Assembly: GCA_965277075.1 (NCBI GenBank)
Contig: OZ255707.1
Span: forward strand, 806,001 to 870,000
Source of the DNA: Lustribacter sp965277075
GTDB taxonomy: Bacteria > Vulcanimicrobiota > Vulcanimicrobiia > Vulcanimicrobiales > Vulcanimicrobiaceae
DNA: 64,000 nucleotides
Direction of reading: 5' to 3'
Shown: positions 53,312-61,163 of the stretch, one piece after another
How positions within the stretch are numbered: the stretch's first letter is position 1
Layout of the letters: each line of letters begins with the position of its first letter
The notes under the pieces: generated by a model
Told to the model about the DNA's origin: nothing
What the model saw: only the letters and a program-made list of their open reading frames with translations
Databases searched by the model: none
Translations under genes and position numbers: made by a program

Positions 53312-54040
53312 TTGGCGTACGAAGTCATCAAACGCGTTAGCGGGCGCGCGTACCGATATCGCGTCGAATCGTACCGGGACCCGGTCACGCGCCGCGTTCG
53401 CGGCAAGTGGACATACCTCGGCCGTGTGGAGGGCGAGGGAACCCTGTCGCCCGAGCGAATGCAGCGTCCGACGTCCCGCGACCGCATGCTCGATGCTGTC
53501 GAACGCTTGCTCGAAAATCATGAGCTTTCGGCTATCTCGACCGGCATGGTGGCGAGCGAAGCGGGGCTCGCCTACGGGACCTTTTACCGGCACTTCCGCG
53601 ACCTCGCGCACGTTGTTCGCGACGCGATGATTCGCGAAACGGCCGATCTCGAGCAGTTCGGTGAACGATTTGACGAAGCGCCGGGCGATCGCGTTGCGGA
53701 ACGCGCGAAGTTGACATCGTGGGCACGGGAATCGATCGCCGCCGCACTCGGACGGCCGGGCCTCTTTCGCGCGTGGCTCGCCACAAGCAATCACGATTCT
53801 GCCGTCGTTGCGGAGCGCCAACGGCGCTCGGAAGCCAACGTCGAGCGGATGGCACGATACCTCGAACGGCTGCGCGATGCAGGCCTAGCAGAAACGTCAC
53901 CATCGCTCTCGGGGTACGCCATCGTCGCGCTCGTCGCTGCGGCCGCGCGCGAAGCGGCGATCGAGAACGCGTTCTCCGAACCGAAATACGACGGCATCAT
54001 CTCCGTGGTGCTCGATCTTGCGGGGCTTGAAGCAATTTAG
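53312..54040 (+). CDS. TetR-type regulator with YRYRVE...YLGR N-terminal module (second copy)
   Basis: Starts with TTG 53312, GGAGG 6 nt upstream. Residues 1-41 (MAYEVIKRVSGRAYRYRVES, then RDPVTRRVRGKWTYLGRVEG) match the module of the 18919-19665 protein almost position by position. The HTH is STGMVASEAGLAYGTFYRHF (about residues 75-94). The ligand-binding half differs, so the two proteins sense different signals. It is adjacent to kup and 2 kb from the desaturase; target unknown. Its end overlaps the convergent GNAT gene by 4 nt. Confidence 0.85.
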   Translation: MAYEVIKRVSGRAYRYRVESYRDPVTRRVRGKWTYLGRVEGEGTLSPERMQRPTSRDRMLDAVERLLENHELSAISTGMVASEAGLAYGTFYRHFRDLAHVVRDAMIRETADLEQFGERFDEAPGDRVAERAKLTSWARESIAAALGRPGLFRAWLATSNHDSAVVAERQRRSEANVERMARYLERLRDAGLAETSPSLSGYAIVALVAAAAREAAIENAFSEPKYDGIISVVLDLAGLEAI

Positions 54041-54474
54041 AGTGTCCGGCCCATCGCTTGATGGACGATGTCGCACTCGATAAACGTCGGCCCGTACGCC
54101 GAGAAACCGGCCCCGCGGTAAAATGCCTCGGCGTGCACTTGCGCGTTGAGCGCAGCACGCGCATACCCGCGCGTTCGCGCATCGTCGAGCAAGGCGTCGA
54201 GCATACGCCGACCGACGCCCGTGCAGCGGCGCGCGGCCACGACCGCCATGCGACCGATCTGCACGGTCTCCTCGTCCTTGCGGTAGTACCGGCCCGCGGC
54301 GATCACGTCGCCGTCGCGGACCAGCACATGCCGAGCCGTCATGTCGTTGCGGTCGTGCTCGTCGAGCTCTTCATCCGCCGGCACGTGCTGCTCGTCGACG
54401 AAAACGCTGAAGCGGAGGGCAAGCGCTTCGGCGACGCGTTCGCGGTCCGTACAATCGAAGACTTCGAAATCCAT
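54037..54474 (-). CDS. GNAT family N-acetyltransferase (ElaA-like)
   Basis: 145 residues from ATG 54474. FSVFVDEQHVPADEELDEHD is typical of the ElaA/YjcF group; acetyl-CoA loop VVAARRCTGVGRRML. ALNAQVHAEAFYRGAGF completes the fold. Substrate unknown. The 42-nt gap to the divergent NUDIX gene is shared promoter space. Confidence 0.85.
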   Translation of the reverse strand: MDFEVFDCTDRERVAEALALRFSVFVDEQHVPADEELDEHDRNDMTARHVLVRDGDVIAAGRYYRKDEETVQIGRMAVVAARRCTGVGRRMLDALLDDARTRGYARAALNAQVHAEAFYRGAGFSAYGPTFIECDIVHQAMGRTL

Positions 54475-54516
54475 CGGCTTGCGAGCGATTCTCGTCTCCT
54501 CGGCGAACTCCGCGTG

Positions 54517-55047
54517 ATGATTCGCCTGCATCTGTGCACCGGCTTGCTCGAGCGCGACGGACGCGTGCTGGTCGTCGGCAATCAGTATCCGAATCACGCG
54601 GCGCTGTTGTGGAACCTTCCGGGTGGCCGCCAGGAATGGGGCGAGACGGCACCGATGACCGTCGAGCGCGAACTGCGCGAAGAGACCGGACTCGCCGTTC
54701 GCGCGAATGAGTTGCTCTACGTCGCGGAGTCATTCGATCACGTTGCGCGGACGCACGTGACCGCATTCTGTTTTGCAATCGTCGCCGATGGCGAACCGGC
54801 GGTCCCTTCGGCCGATGCACACGTGCGCGCGTGCCGGTTCGTCGCCTATGAGGAACTGCCGGCGCTCCTAACGGTCAGGGTCATCCGCGAACCATTGCTC
54901 GGCTATCTCGACGGACGCCGCCGCCGCTACTTCGGCTATCTCGACGCGGGGATTACGATTGCATTTGCCGATGCGCCGGCTGCGCTCGCTGCCACTCCGC
55001 CCGGTGCAGCCGATACAGGACGACGTCCACATGACGTCCCCGAATGA
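54517..55047 (+). CDS. NUDIX hydrolase
   Basis: 176 residues. The Nudix box reads GGRQEWGETAPMTVERELRE then ETGL, complete for metal binding. ATG 54517 (GTG 54514 adjacent). A C-terminal extension of about 45 residues is less conserved. Possible substrates are nucleoside diphosphate derivatives. The 3' end overlaps the convergent GNAT gene by 95 nt. Confidence 0.9.
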   Translation: MIRLHLCTGLLERDGRVLVVGNQYPNHAALLWNLPGGRQEWGETAPMTVERELREETGLAVRANELLYVAESFDHVARTHVTAFCFAIVADGEPAVPSADAHVRACRFVAYEELPALLTVRVIREPLLGYLDGRRRRYFGYLDAGITIAFADAPAALAATPPGAADTGRRPHDVPE

Positions 55048-55522
55048 CGGCGCCCCCGCGAATCAGCCGTTCTTCACGAAACCCCGCGCGCGTCAAGACC
55101 GCGCGCGACGGAGCATTTTCCGGCACCGTACAGGCTTGCATCTCCTCGAGTTCGCCTTGCGCAAACGCTTCGTCTGCGATCGCGCTCAGCGCTTCAGTGG
55201 CATATCCGCGGCCGCGCGCGGCTTCGAGCAAACTGTAGCCGATCTCGCCGATATGCGGTGTGCGATCGTTGACGCGCAGCGAAATCCACCCGATCGGATG
55301 CGGGTAGTCGCCGAGTTGCACGAGCCACTCGAAACGTCCGGTGGAACGCCCGTCGAGCGCACGCGGCCGACTCCGCACTTGCCGCTCGAACTCCTCGGCC
55401 GGAACGCGCGGAATGTCTTGAAACTTGCGCAGGTCGGGCGCGTTGAGCACCTTCCACAACTCCCGTGCATTGCGCGCTCCGACGGGGACGAGCGTGAGCC
55501 GGCTCGTGCGCAATTTTCTCAC
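54953..55522 (-). CDS. GNAT family N-acetyltransferase (RimJ/RimL type)
   Basis: 189 residues from GTG 55522. LRTSRLTLVPV start, IGEIGYSLLEAARGRGYATE (acetyl-CoA loop) and CTVPENAPSRAVLTRAGFRE are typical. Overlaps the preceding unknown gene by 4 nt (GTGA), so it is cotranslated. Probably acetylates an N-terminus or small amine. Confidence 0.88.
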   Translation of the reverse strand: MRKLRTSRLTLVPVGARNARELWKVLNAPDLRKFQDIPRVPAEEFERQVRSRPRALDGRSTGRFEWLVQLGDYPHPIGWISLRVNDRTPHIGEIGYSLLEAARGRGYATEALSAIADEAFAQGELEEMQACTVPENAPSRAVLTRAGFREERLIRGGAVIRGRHVDVVLYRLHRAEWQRAQPAHRQMQS

Positions 55523-56163
55523 GAACGTGACAGCTTCTCACGCGCCGCGAGCACGGTCTTCTTGAAATTCGAGGGACCGAACTGCTCGAAGTCGTCGACG
55601 ATTTTCTGGTAACGCGGATCAGCAGTCGACGTCGACTCGAGCGAGAGCAAATCGGGAACGGGCTTGTTGCGGTCGAGGTGGATGCGGTACTGTCGCCCGG
55701 CCGTCGTCGCGATGTAGCGCGGATCGGTGAAAGCGAAATGGTGGTCGCCGCTCTGCGTATCGGCGACCTGCGCGATGGTCACGTTGTGCACGTCGCGCGA
55801 TTTGCCGTGTGCCGGTCGCGTGTGAAGTTCCCAGATGCCGTCTTGGACGAGTTTATCGAACAGGAACGTCACGTCGTAGCCGGCGATCGGCTCGTCAAAC
55901 TTCGCGGTCGTGCCTTTGCGGTCGGTGACCGCGTAGGCGGCGGTCGAGTGCCCGTTCACATTGTCCATCGTCCACAATTCACGCGCGATCGGACCGTCGG
56001 CGTGGTCGACCGAGTAGGCGAGATGGATCTCGGACCGGGATTGCAAGACGCGCTTCACCGAGACATAGCGATCGTGCTCCGACTTGGCGAACAGCAGCCA
56101 GCCGCCGACCGCGGCGAGCACGACGGCGACGAGGATGAGCGGCGTGAACGAGAAGCGGCGCAT
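55519..56163 (-). CDS. Membrane-anchored protein of unknown function (214 aa)
   Basis: One N-terminal membrane segment (FTPLILVAVVLAAVGGWLLF) and a beta-rich exported domain (AYSVDHADGPIARELW, TIAQVADTQSGDHHF). No recognised motif. Coupled to the GNAT gene downstream. ATG 56163. Confidence 0.75.
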   Translation of the reverse strand: MRRFSFTPLILVAVVLAAVGGWLLFAKSEHDRYVSVKRVLQSRSEIHLAYSVDHADGPIARELWTMDNVNGHSTAAYAVTDRKGTTAKFDEPIAGYDVTFLFDKLVQDGIWELHTRPAHGKSRDVHNVTIAQVADTQSGDHHFAFTDPRYIATTAGRQYRIHLDRNKPVPDLLSLESTSTADPRYQKIVDDFEQFGPSNFKKTVLAAREKLSRS

Positions 56164-56200
56164 GGTGGTAGATTGATGGTGCCCAGGATGCGGGTGTCGT

Positions 56201-56602
56201 TTACCGCTGCGCGTCCAAAACCGTATTGACGAGGGCGTCCGCTGCTTTATTGAGCTTACGCGGGACGTGTCCGACGTCGACGTGGGGGAACTTACGCAAC
56301 AAGAGCTTCGCCTTAGCGTGCAGCGGAATCAGACCTTCATGCTTCACCCGATAAACGCCGCTGATCTGCTTGACGACTAACTCGCTATCGAGCCGCACGG
56401 TAAGATCGTCGACCCCTAGCTCGAGCGCCGCCTCGAGCCCCGTGACGAGTCCGGTCCATTCCGCTACGTTGTTCGTCGCGATCCCGAGGAATGTCCCGAC
56501 TTCGCGCAAGACGTTGCCGGTTTCATCGAACAACACCGCACCCGACGCAGCCGGCCCGGGATTCCCGCGTGATCCGCCGTCGGCGAAGAGCGTCGCTTTC
56601 AC
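56201..56602 (-). CDS. rnhA: Ribonuclease HI-like protein
   Basis: RNase H fold of about 133 residues. Catalytic acids in FADGGSRGNPGPA (Asp), NNVAEWTGL (Glu), VRLDSELVVK (Asp) and KLNKAADALVN (Asp). This is the short archaeal/phage-like RNase HI type. GTG 56602 or 56608 is the likely start; a longer frame to 56683 would run into the tRNA-Pro gene. Removes RNA from RNA/DNA hybrids. Confidence 0.88.
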   Translation of the reverse strand: MKATLFADGGSRGNPGPAASGAVLFDETGNVLREVGTFLGIATNNVAEWTGLVTGLEAALELGVDDLTVRLDSELVVKQISGVYRVKHEGLIPLHAKAKLLLRKFPHVDVGHVPRKLNKAADALVNTVLDAQR

Positions 56603-56655
56603 CGCCACAGGCGTTGGCGGGAAAGCGCGCGAGTCTTCCCAAAACTCGGGGTCGG

Positions 56656-56729
56656 CGGGCAGTAGCGCAGCTTGGTAGCGCATCAGTCTGGGGGACTGGG
56701 GGTCGCAGGTTCAAATCCTGTCTGCCCGA
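56656..56729 (+). tRNA. tRNA-Pro (anticodon GGG)
   Basis: Acceptor CGGGCAG pairs with CTGCCCG (7 bp). D arm region AGCGCAGCTTGGTAGCGC, anticodon stem TCAGT/ACTGG with loop CTGGGGG (anticodon GGG), T arm CAGG-TTCAAAT-CCTG. CCA is not encoded. A strong hairpin terminator follows at once. Confidence 0.95.
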
Positions 56730-56734
56730 CATGT

Positions 56735-56766
56735 GCGAAAGGTCATACCTCGTATGACCTTTTCGC
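56735..56766 (+). terminator. tRNA-Pro terminator
   Basis: GCGAAAGGTCATAC and GTATGACCTTTTCGC form a stem of about 14 bp with loop CTC, 5 nt after the tRNA. TTT inside and after the stem fits rho-independent termination. Confidence 0.8.
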
Positions 56767-56798
56767 TTTCCCCGAGGCGCTCGTCCGTTGCTCGCCGG

Positions 56799-58682
56799 TC
56801 AGTCGCCGTCATCGTTGACGGCGGGCAAACGCAGTTCGCTCGCGGGAGTGAGGCGAACGTACGCGCCCTGGGTCATGAACCCCGGCGGCACCGACGCCGG
56901 TGAAGCGATCGGCGTCATCCCGAGCGATGCGCAATTCATCGTCGGCGGAACGGCCGGTGACGGAATGATCGCCAGCGACGGCGAGTTCCCCGAACTCCCG
57001 CTCAACTTGCCGACGTCCAAGGCGCCGGTCAAATCGCCGATCGCATTGTTCGCATCCGCGGTGAAGAGACCGGCGTTCGTTCCTGCCGTTTCGTCGGGCA
57101 GCGAGCCGAACGTGGGCAATCCGAAAACGTCCTCGATAAAGCGCGATACCGACCCAGCGTCGCTTTGATCGTGCACGACCGCTCCGCTTTTTGCGAAACG
57201 TGAAATGACGAGCAGCGGAAGTCGAACGCCGTCGCCGCACGGTTCGCCCGTGAAGATGCCGCCGATGTCATCGGGACAGGGCGCGCCGTATTCGGTGGGC
57301 GGGAAATGATCGTAGAGGCCCCCGCTATCGTCCCACGTCAGGATGATGACCGAATCGTTCCAGTAGGGGCTGTTTGCGATCGCGCTGATCGTCGTCGCCA
57401 CGAACGCCTCGGCGACCTGTGCGTCGGAGCTTCCGTTTCCGGGATGATCGTCGGTACCGGGAAACTTCGTCGTCAGGGCGGAGTCCGCGGGATGAAACGG
57501 CCAGCTCGTTGCGTTCGCGCCGCCCTTGATCCAGAACACTCCGGTCGACGGCAGCGCTCCGGTGCGAATGTCCGATAGCAGCCCGGCTCCGCTATACGTG
57601 TTGTCCTTGAGCGTCGTCGCGCTTCCGAACGCGGACCTCGCGTTATTGATGTAGTCGAAGTACATCGGTGCTTCGTGGTGAGCGCTGAAGGCTGCCGGCG
57701 GCGCGCCCGCCGAGACGGTCGAGCCTTCCTCATACCAGGTCCACGGGACCGAACCGCGGTTGGATGCGGACTCGGTTCCGATGTCCTCGGGGATGAGCCC
57801 GACGACGCTCGCCTTCACCGCGGCGGCATCTTGCATCGGATTGAGCAGCACCGGCATCGATGCAACGCTGATCGCATCTCCCGCAGCCGGCGAGCCGTAC
57901 GGAGCGATGAACGGAAGTTGGTTGGGCGGCGGATTGTTGTCGTTTCCGAGCGGGACGCCGTTGGAATAGCTCGTGCCCGAGAGGCTCGATACGAACGGTG
58001 CTTTGCCGGCGGCAACTTCGGTTTGCCCGATTTGCCCGGCGAAAAGCTGCACGTTCCCCGGGGTCGACTGGCCCGTGTTCGCCTGGAAGTAATGATCGAA
58101 CAGTGCGAAGTTCTTCGCGTAATACCAGAGATAGGGGACGGTGTCGCAATCGTACGTCGTCAAAATGTTGAGCGCGTTGTTGTGCGCTTGCGTTTGCGCC
58201 GTCGTGGGATTTGCCGGTAAGGGCGTGGGCTGCGTGTTGGGTGCGCCCTCGTTTTCCGCCAGGAAACGGTCCATTTTGCCGCCGTCGACCGCGTAGTCCT
58301 GACCGAAACGGCTGTTGCTGCCGCCCGCGATGTCCGGAGCGTCGGGCACGTAATACGCGCTGTTCGCTTGGTTTGAGGTGATCAAGAACGGCCGCTGACA
58401 ACCGCCGGCTTCCGGGTCGGGGACGCAGTCGAGAGCCTGCGCCGTCGAACTCGCCAGATTCTCCACCGCTTGTCCGTTCGCGGGATAGAGGCCGAAATAA
58501 TTATCAAACGTGTGGTTCTCTTGCACGATGACGAACACGTGCTTCACTTTTTGCGCGATGAGCGCTTGAATGGTGCCGGCGCCGCCCGGCGGAGGGGGCG
58601 GTGCGGTATGACCTCCGCAGGCCGCCACCGACACGGCAAGCGAAGCGGCGCAGCACAGGGCCAGCGGAAAACGAACGTTCAC
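56799..58682 (-). CDS. Phosphoesterase-family lipoprotein (phospholipase C / acid phosphatase type)
   Basis: 627 residues from GTG 58682. Lipoprotein signal with lipobox LAVSVAAC (Cys about 22), a Pro-rich spacer, then the phosphoesterase fold: KHVFVIVQENHTFDNYFG (metal-binding Glu/Asn and the Thr nucleophile region), ILTWDDSGGLYDHFPP and VISRFAKSGAV. Related to phospholipase C and AcpA acid phosphatases. Likely in the outer envelope, releasing phosphate from lipids or other esters. No PstS or other Pho gene adjacent. Confidence 0.9.
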   Translation of the reverse strand: MNVRFPLALCCAASLAVSVAACGGHTAPPPPPGGAGTIQALIAQKVKHVFVIVQENHTFDNYFGLYPANGQAVENLASSTAQALDCVPDPEAGGCQRPFLITSNQANSAYYVPDAPDIAGGSNSRFGQDYAVDGGKMDRFLAENEGAPNTQPTPLPANPTTAQTQAHNNALNILTTYDCDTVPYLWYYAKNFALFDHYFQANTGQSTPGNVQLFAGQIGQTEVAAGKAPFVSSLSGTSYSNGVPLGNDNNPPPNQLPFIAPYGSPAAGDAISVASMPVLLNPMQDAAAVKASVVGLIPEDIGTESASNRGSVPWTWYEEGSTVSAGAPPAAFSAHHEAPMYFDYINNARSAFGSATTLKDNTYSGAGLLSDIRTGALPSTGVFWIKGGANATSWPFHPADSALTTKFPGTDDHPGNGSSDAQVAEAFVATTISAIANSPYWNDSVIILTWDDSGGLYDHFPPTEYGAPCPDDIGGIFTGEPCGDGVRLPLLVISRFAKSGAVVHDQSDAGSVSRFIEDVFGLPTFGSLPDETAGTNAGLFTADANNAIGDLTGALDVGKLSGSSGNSPSLAIIPSPAVPPTMNCASLGMTPIASPASVPPGFMTQGAYVRLTPASELRLPAVNDDGD

Positions 58683-59121
58683 AACATCCCCATAACACGA
58701 TCGTGACTAATCTCAGCGCTCACCATAGCGTCGCATAATTAACAACGAGCTAAGACGCTCCGACGCGCTCGCCGCTTGCGCTGCACAGGCCACATGTGCC
58801 GAGGCCAAAGCGGATAGGCCCTTGGTCCCGCTTTACGCTGGGCAACCGGTGCAAGAATCAATGCCGGCCCGAGGCGAAGGTCTCGAAACAGCCAACGTTA
58901 GCCGGTTTTCGTGCGGGGATGCGTCAACGCAATCCAATCACCGCGCCGACTTTCACGGCAGGCTTCTTGCCTCGATAAACAAGGCACTTTGGCCCTAAGC
59001 CTATTTTATTTGCTAAGAGTACGATCGAGCGGCATGCGGGCTCTTACACAGCTTGGCATGCGTTCACCGGCGACTTTCGTTCGTCGCATCTTTTCGTGCT
59101 ATTCGAAAGGGTCGAAACCAC
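58683..59121. other. 439-bp intergenic region with possible structured RNA
   Basis: No credible gene. Pairings are visible at about 58806-58835 (AAAGCGG/CCGCTTT) and 58847-58866 (CCGG-T-GCA/TGCCGG), with further short stems to 58910. No riboswitch class recognised. An A/T-rich stretch at 58990-59015 may be the promoter of the next gene. It could be the leader of that gene or a small RNA. Confidence 0.4.
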
Positions 59122-59535
59122 ATGAAACTCGGACGCCTCCTCTCCGTTCTCGGTGCGTCGGCCGCGATTTGCGGTCTCGCGATTCCCGCCAGCGCGGCAG
59201 GCTTGTTCAACACCATCACCTCGTCCACCAACTCGCTCTCGGGTACCATTTCCAGCCACACCACCTCATGGGACCAGTATGCCGGCGCGCAGCTCACGCT
59301 CTCGGAAACGAGTAGCAAAAACGCGTCGCTCGGCGCCAACCTGACCGGCCTCGATCCCAACAACGGGCTCGCCGGGAACGCCAACCTCTACGGCCAGAAA
59401 ACCCAGAGTTTCGGAGCTCAGCTCAACCTCACGTTCTTCAAGGGCGGCGACACGTCCGACGTCTGGATCAACGGAAAAATCAACCAGACGAACACGACGT
59501 TCCAAACCGGTATCCAAACCTCGTTCGGAAACTGA
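59122..59535 (+). CDS. Exported protein of unknown function (137 aa)
   Basis: ATG 59122, with GAAAGGG upstream. Signal peptide (LGRLLSVLGASAAICGLAIP, cut near ASAAG) and a Ser/Thr/Asn-rich mature part with NSLSGTISSHTTSWDQYAGA and SFGAQLNLTFFKGGD, ending QTGIQTSFGN. Repeating beta-like pattern, no Cys in the mature part. Possibly surface or periplasmic. First of three small exported genes. Confidence 0.75.
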   Translation: MKLGRLLSVLGASAAICGLAIPASAAGLFNTITSSTNSLSGTISSHTTSWDQYAGAQLTLSETSSKNASLGANLTGLDPNNGLAGNANLYGQKTQSFGAQLNLTFFKGGDTSDVWINGKINQTNTTFQTGIQTSFGN

Positions 59536-59602
59536 CTCGTCGCGGGTGCATGCTTCCGAGCTGCACCCGCTTTTCGCCGAACCGTCGATGAAGGTAGCAT
59601 TG

Positions 59603-60367
59603 ATGAAACGCTCGATCTTAGTCTGCGCCCTGGTCATGCTCGCTCTTGTGCACGGCACAACGGTGCGCGCGCAATCGGTGACGGTCACGCCGAACCAACA
59701 AACGACGACGGCATCGGCCGTCTCGAACCCGACCGGCCAGAATATCAGCCAGCAAAATAACTTCTACGACCCCGGACTCAATTCGTTCGGACCGGGCGTG
59801 CAGTGCGGGGGCCCGTATCTCGCTTCGAGCCTGTACCGCAACGACTCTTCGAGCCCCGGAATCAACACTTCGGGAAACGCCAGCGTCGGCGGTACCGTCG
59901 GCTTTGTCCTCCCGATCAACGGTACCAACAAAAAATGCGAGGAGTTCGTGCGCGAGATTCTCTTTCAGCGTCAACTCGATACGTGTCTCTCTGTTTTGAA
60001 ACAAGGCTTCGCATTCGACCCGCACGGGCAATACGCACAACTCGCGCAGCGCTGCTCCGGACTCGTATACACCGGTCAGCCGATCAACAGCGCGAATCCG
60101 GTTTCGCCTCCGCCGGCGCCGACGGTGATCACCGTTCCGGCCGTTCCGAGCACCGGCGCACTACCGCTGCCGCTTCGCTCTGACCTCGGTGTCGCACCGC
60201 AACGGCCGGCCGCCGTCGTGCACCTCACGCCGCTCTGTCAGAAAGTGACCGTGACCCGTAAGAAGCGGCTCATCGCGGAGGTCAAGGATCCGGAACGACG
60301 TGAAAACGCGATTGAGACCTTGCACGCGGCGTGCGTAAGCGATGCGGAAATCCTCAGCAAATTATGA
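59603..60367 (+). CDS. Exported protein of unknown function (254 aa)
   Basis: ATG 59603 with AAGG 8-9 nt upstream; an in-frame ATG at 59588 is less likely. Signal peptide (MKRSILVCALVMLALVHGT, cut after VRA). The mature part has an Asn/Gln-rich start, Cys residues (VQCGGPYL, KKCEEFVREIL, DTCLSVLK), a Pro-rich linker and a basic C-terminal region (KKRLIAEVKDPERRENAIET). It overlaps the next gene by ATGA. Unknown. Confidence 0.75.
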   Translation: MKRSILVCALVMLALVHGTTVRAQSVTVTPNQQTTTASAVSNPTGQNISQQNNFYDPGLNSFGPGVQCGGPYLASSLYRNDSSSPGINTSGNASVGGTVGFVLPINGTNKKCEEFVREILFQRQLDTCLSVLKQGFAFDPHGQYAQLAQRCSGLVYTGQPINSANPVSPPPAPTVITVPAVPSTGALPLPLRSDLGVAPQRPAAVVHLTPLCQKVTVTRKKRLIAEVKDPERRENAIETLHAACVSDAEILSKL

Positions 60368-60696
60368 TCGCTGCCGTTACCGCATCCCTCGTCGCCGTCA
60401 CGTCCGTCGTTCGAACGCCGCTTTCCGCCGTGGTCGTCAACGGCGTTCGCTTCGACGCGGTCGAGTTCTCCGGCGCGAACGCCCTGTGGCGCAATCTCGC
60501 GATAACCGTAAAGAGCGACAAGCTCGACCAGTGGCTCGCATTTTCGGCGCAACAGAAAACGCAATACGCGCAGACGATGATCGACGAGTATCGCGCCGGC
60601 CTCCATTACGGAGGAGCGATAAAACTTAGTTTTATCGATGAACGAGGTGTAACGCTCGACGAGTATCTTTCGATTCCGCCACTACCGAAGAAATAA
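60364..60696 (+). CDS. Small protein of unknown function, third of an exported-protein operon
   Basis: 110 residues from ATG 60364, overlapping the previous stop by 4 nt. Hydrophobic N-terminus (MIAAVTASLVAVTSVV) is probably a signal or anchor. The rest has VVNGVRFDAVEFSGAN and a helical segment (DKLDQWLAFSAQQKTQYAQT) and ends PPLPKK. Same operon as the two upstream genes. Function unknown. Confidence 0.65.
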   Translation: MIAAVTASLVAVTSVVRTPLSAVVVNGVRFDAVEFSGANALWRNLAITVKSDKLDQWLAFSAQQKTQYAQTMIDEYRAGLHYGGAIKLSFIDERGVTLDEYLSIPPLPKK

Positions 60697-60707
60697 GAGC
60701 CGCCGCT

Positions 60708-61010
60708 CTACTTCTTCCGCGTCGTCTTCTTCTTGCCGCTGCCGACCGCATCACGCAGACCTTTGCCGGCCGTGAACGCGGGGACACGTCGTGCAGCGAT
60801 CTTGATCTTCGCTCCGGTTTTCGGATTGCGCCCTTCGCGCGCTTTTCGATCGCGAACCAAAAAACTGCCGAACGGAATCAACTGCACTTTGTCGCCCGCT
60901 TGCAGCGCGGCTTTGATTTCATCGAGAACGAGATCGATCATCTCACCGGCTTGCCGCTTGGATAGTTCGAATTCGTTCGCCAGCGACTCAACAAGATCGG
61001 CTTTGGTCAA
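60708..61010 (-). CDS. hup: HU-family DNA-binding protein
   Basis: Nucleoid protein of 100 residues. MTKADLVESLANEFELSKRQ start and the core GSFLVRDRKAREGRNPKTGA match HU; the tip KIKIAARRVPAFTAGKGLRD follows, with a Lys/Arg-rich tail (KKKTTRKK). TTG start at 61010, GAGGTG 4 nt upstream. Divergent from hslO. Confidence 0.96.
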   Translation of the reverse strand: MTKADLVESLANEFELSKRQAGEMIDLVLDEIKAALQAGDKVQLIPFGSFLVRDRKAREGRNPKTGAKIKIAARRVPAFTAGKGLRDAVGSGKKKTTRKK

Positions 61011-61079
61011 AGTACACCTCAGGGAACGTCATATCGGAACGGCTCCCAAGTGTGCGTGTTCACGGCGCCGTCCGCGTTT

Positions 61080-61087
61080 GGGTATAC
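61080..61087 (+). promoter_or_regulatory. GGGTATAC element upstream of hslO
   Basis: GGGTATACGAAGG lies 77 nt before the hslO ATG, reading toward it. Same octamer and polarity as at 593, 2169 and 19715. Confidence 0.35.
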
Positions 61088-61163
61088 GAAGGGCACGGTT
61101 GCCCTCCTCCCTATCGCATGACGAATTGCAACGCGCGTGCGCGGCCGCGGTGTTGTGTTTCAT

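Noticed and set aside
56603..56683. Longer RNase HI start at 56683
   Set aside because: It would overlap the tRNA-Pro gene by 28 nt and adds residues not typical of the family.
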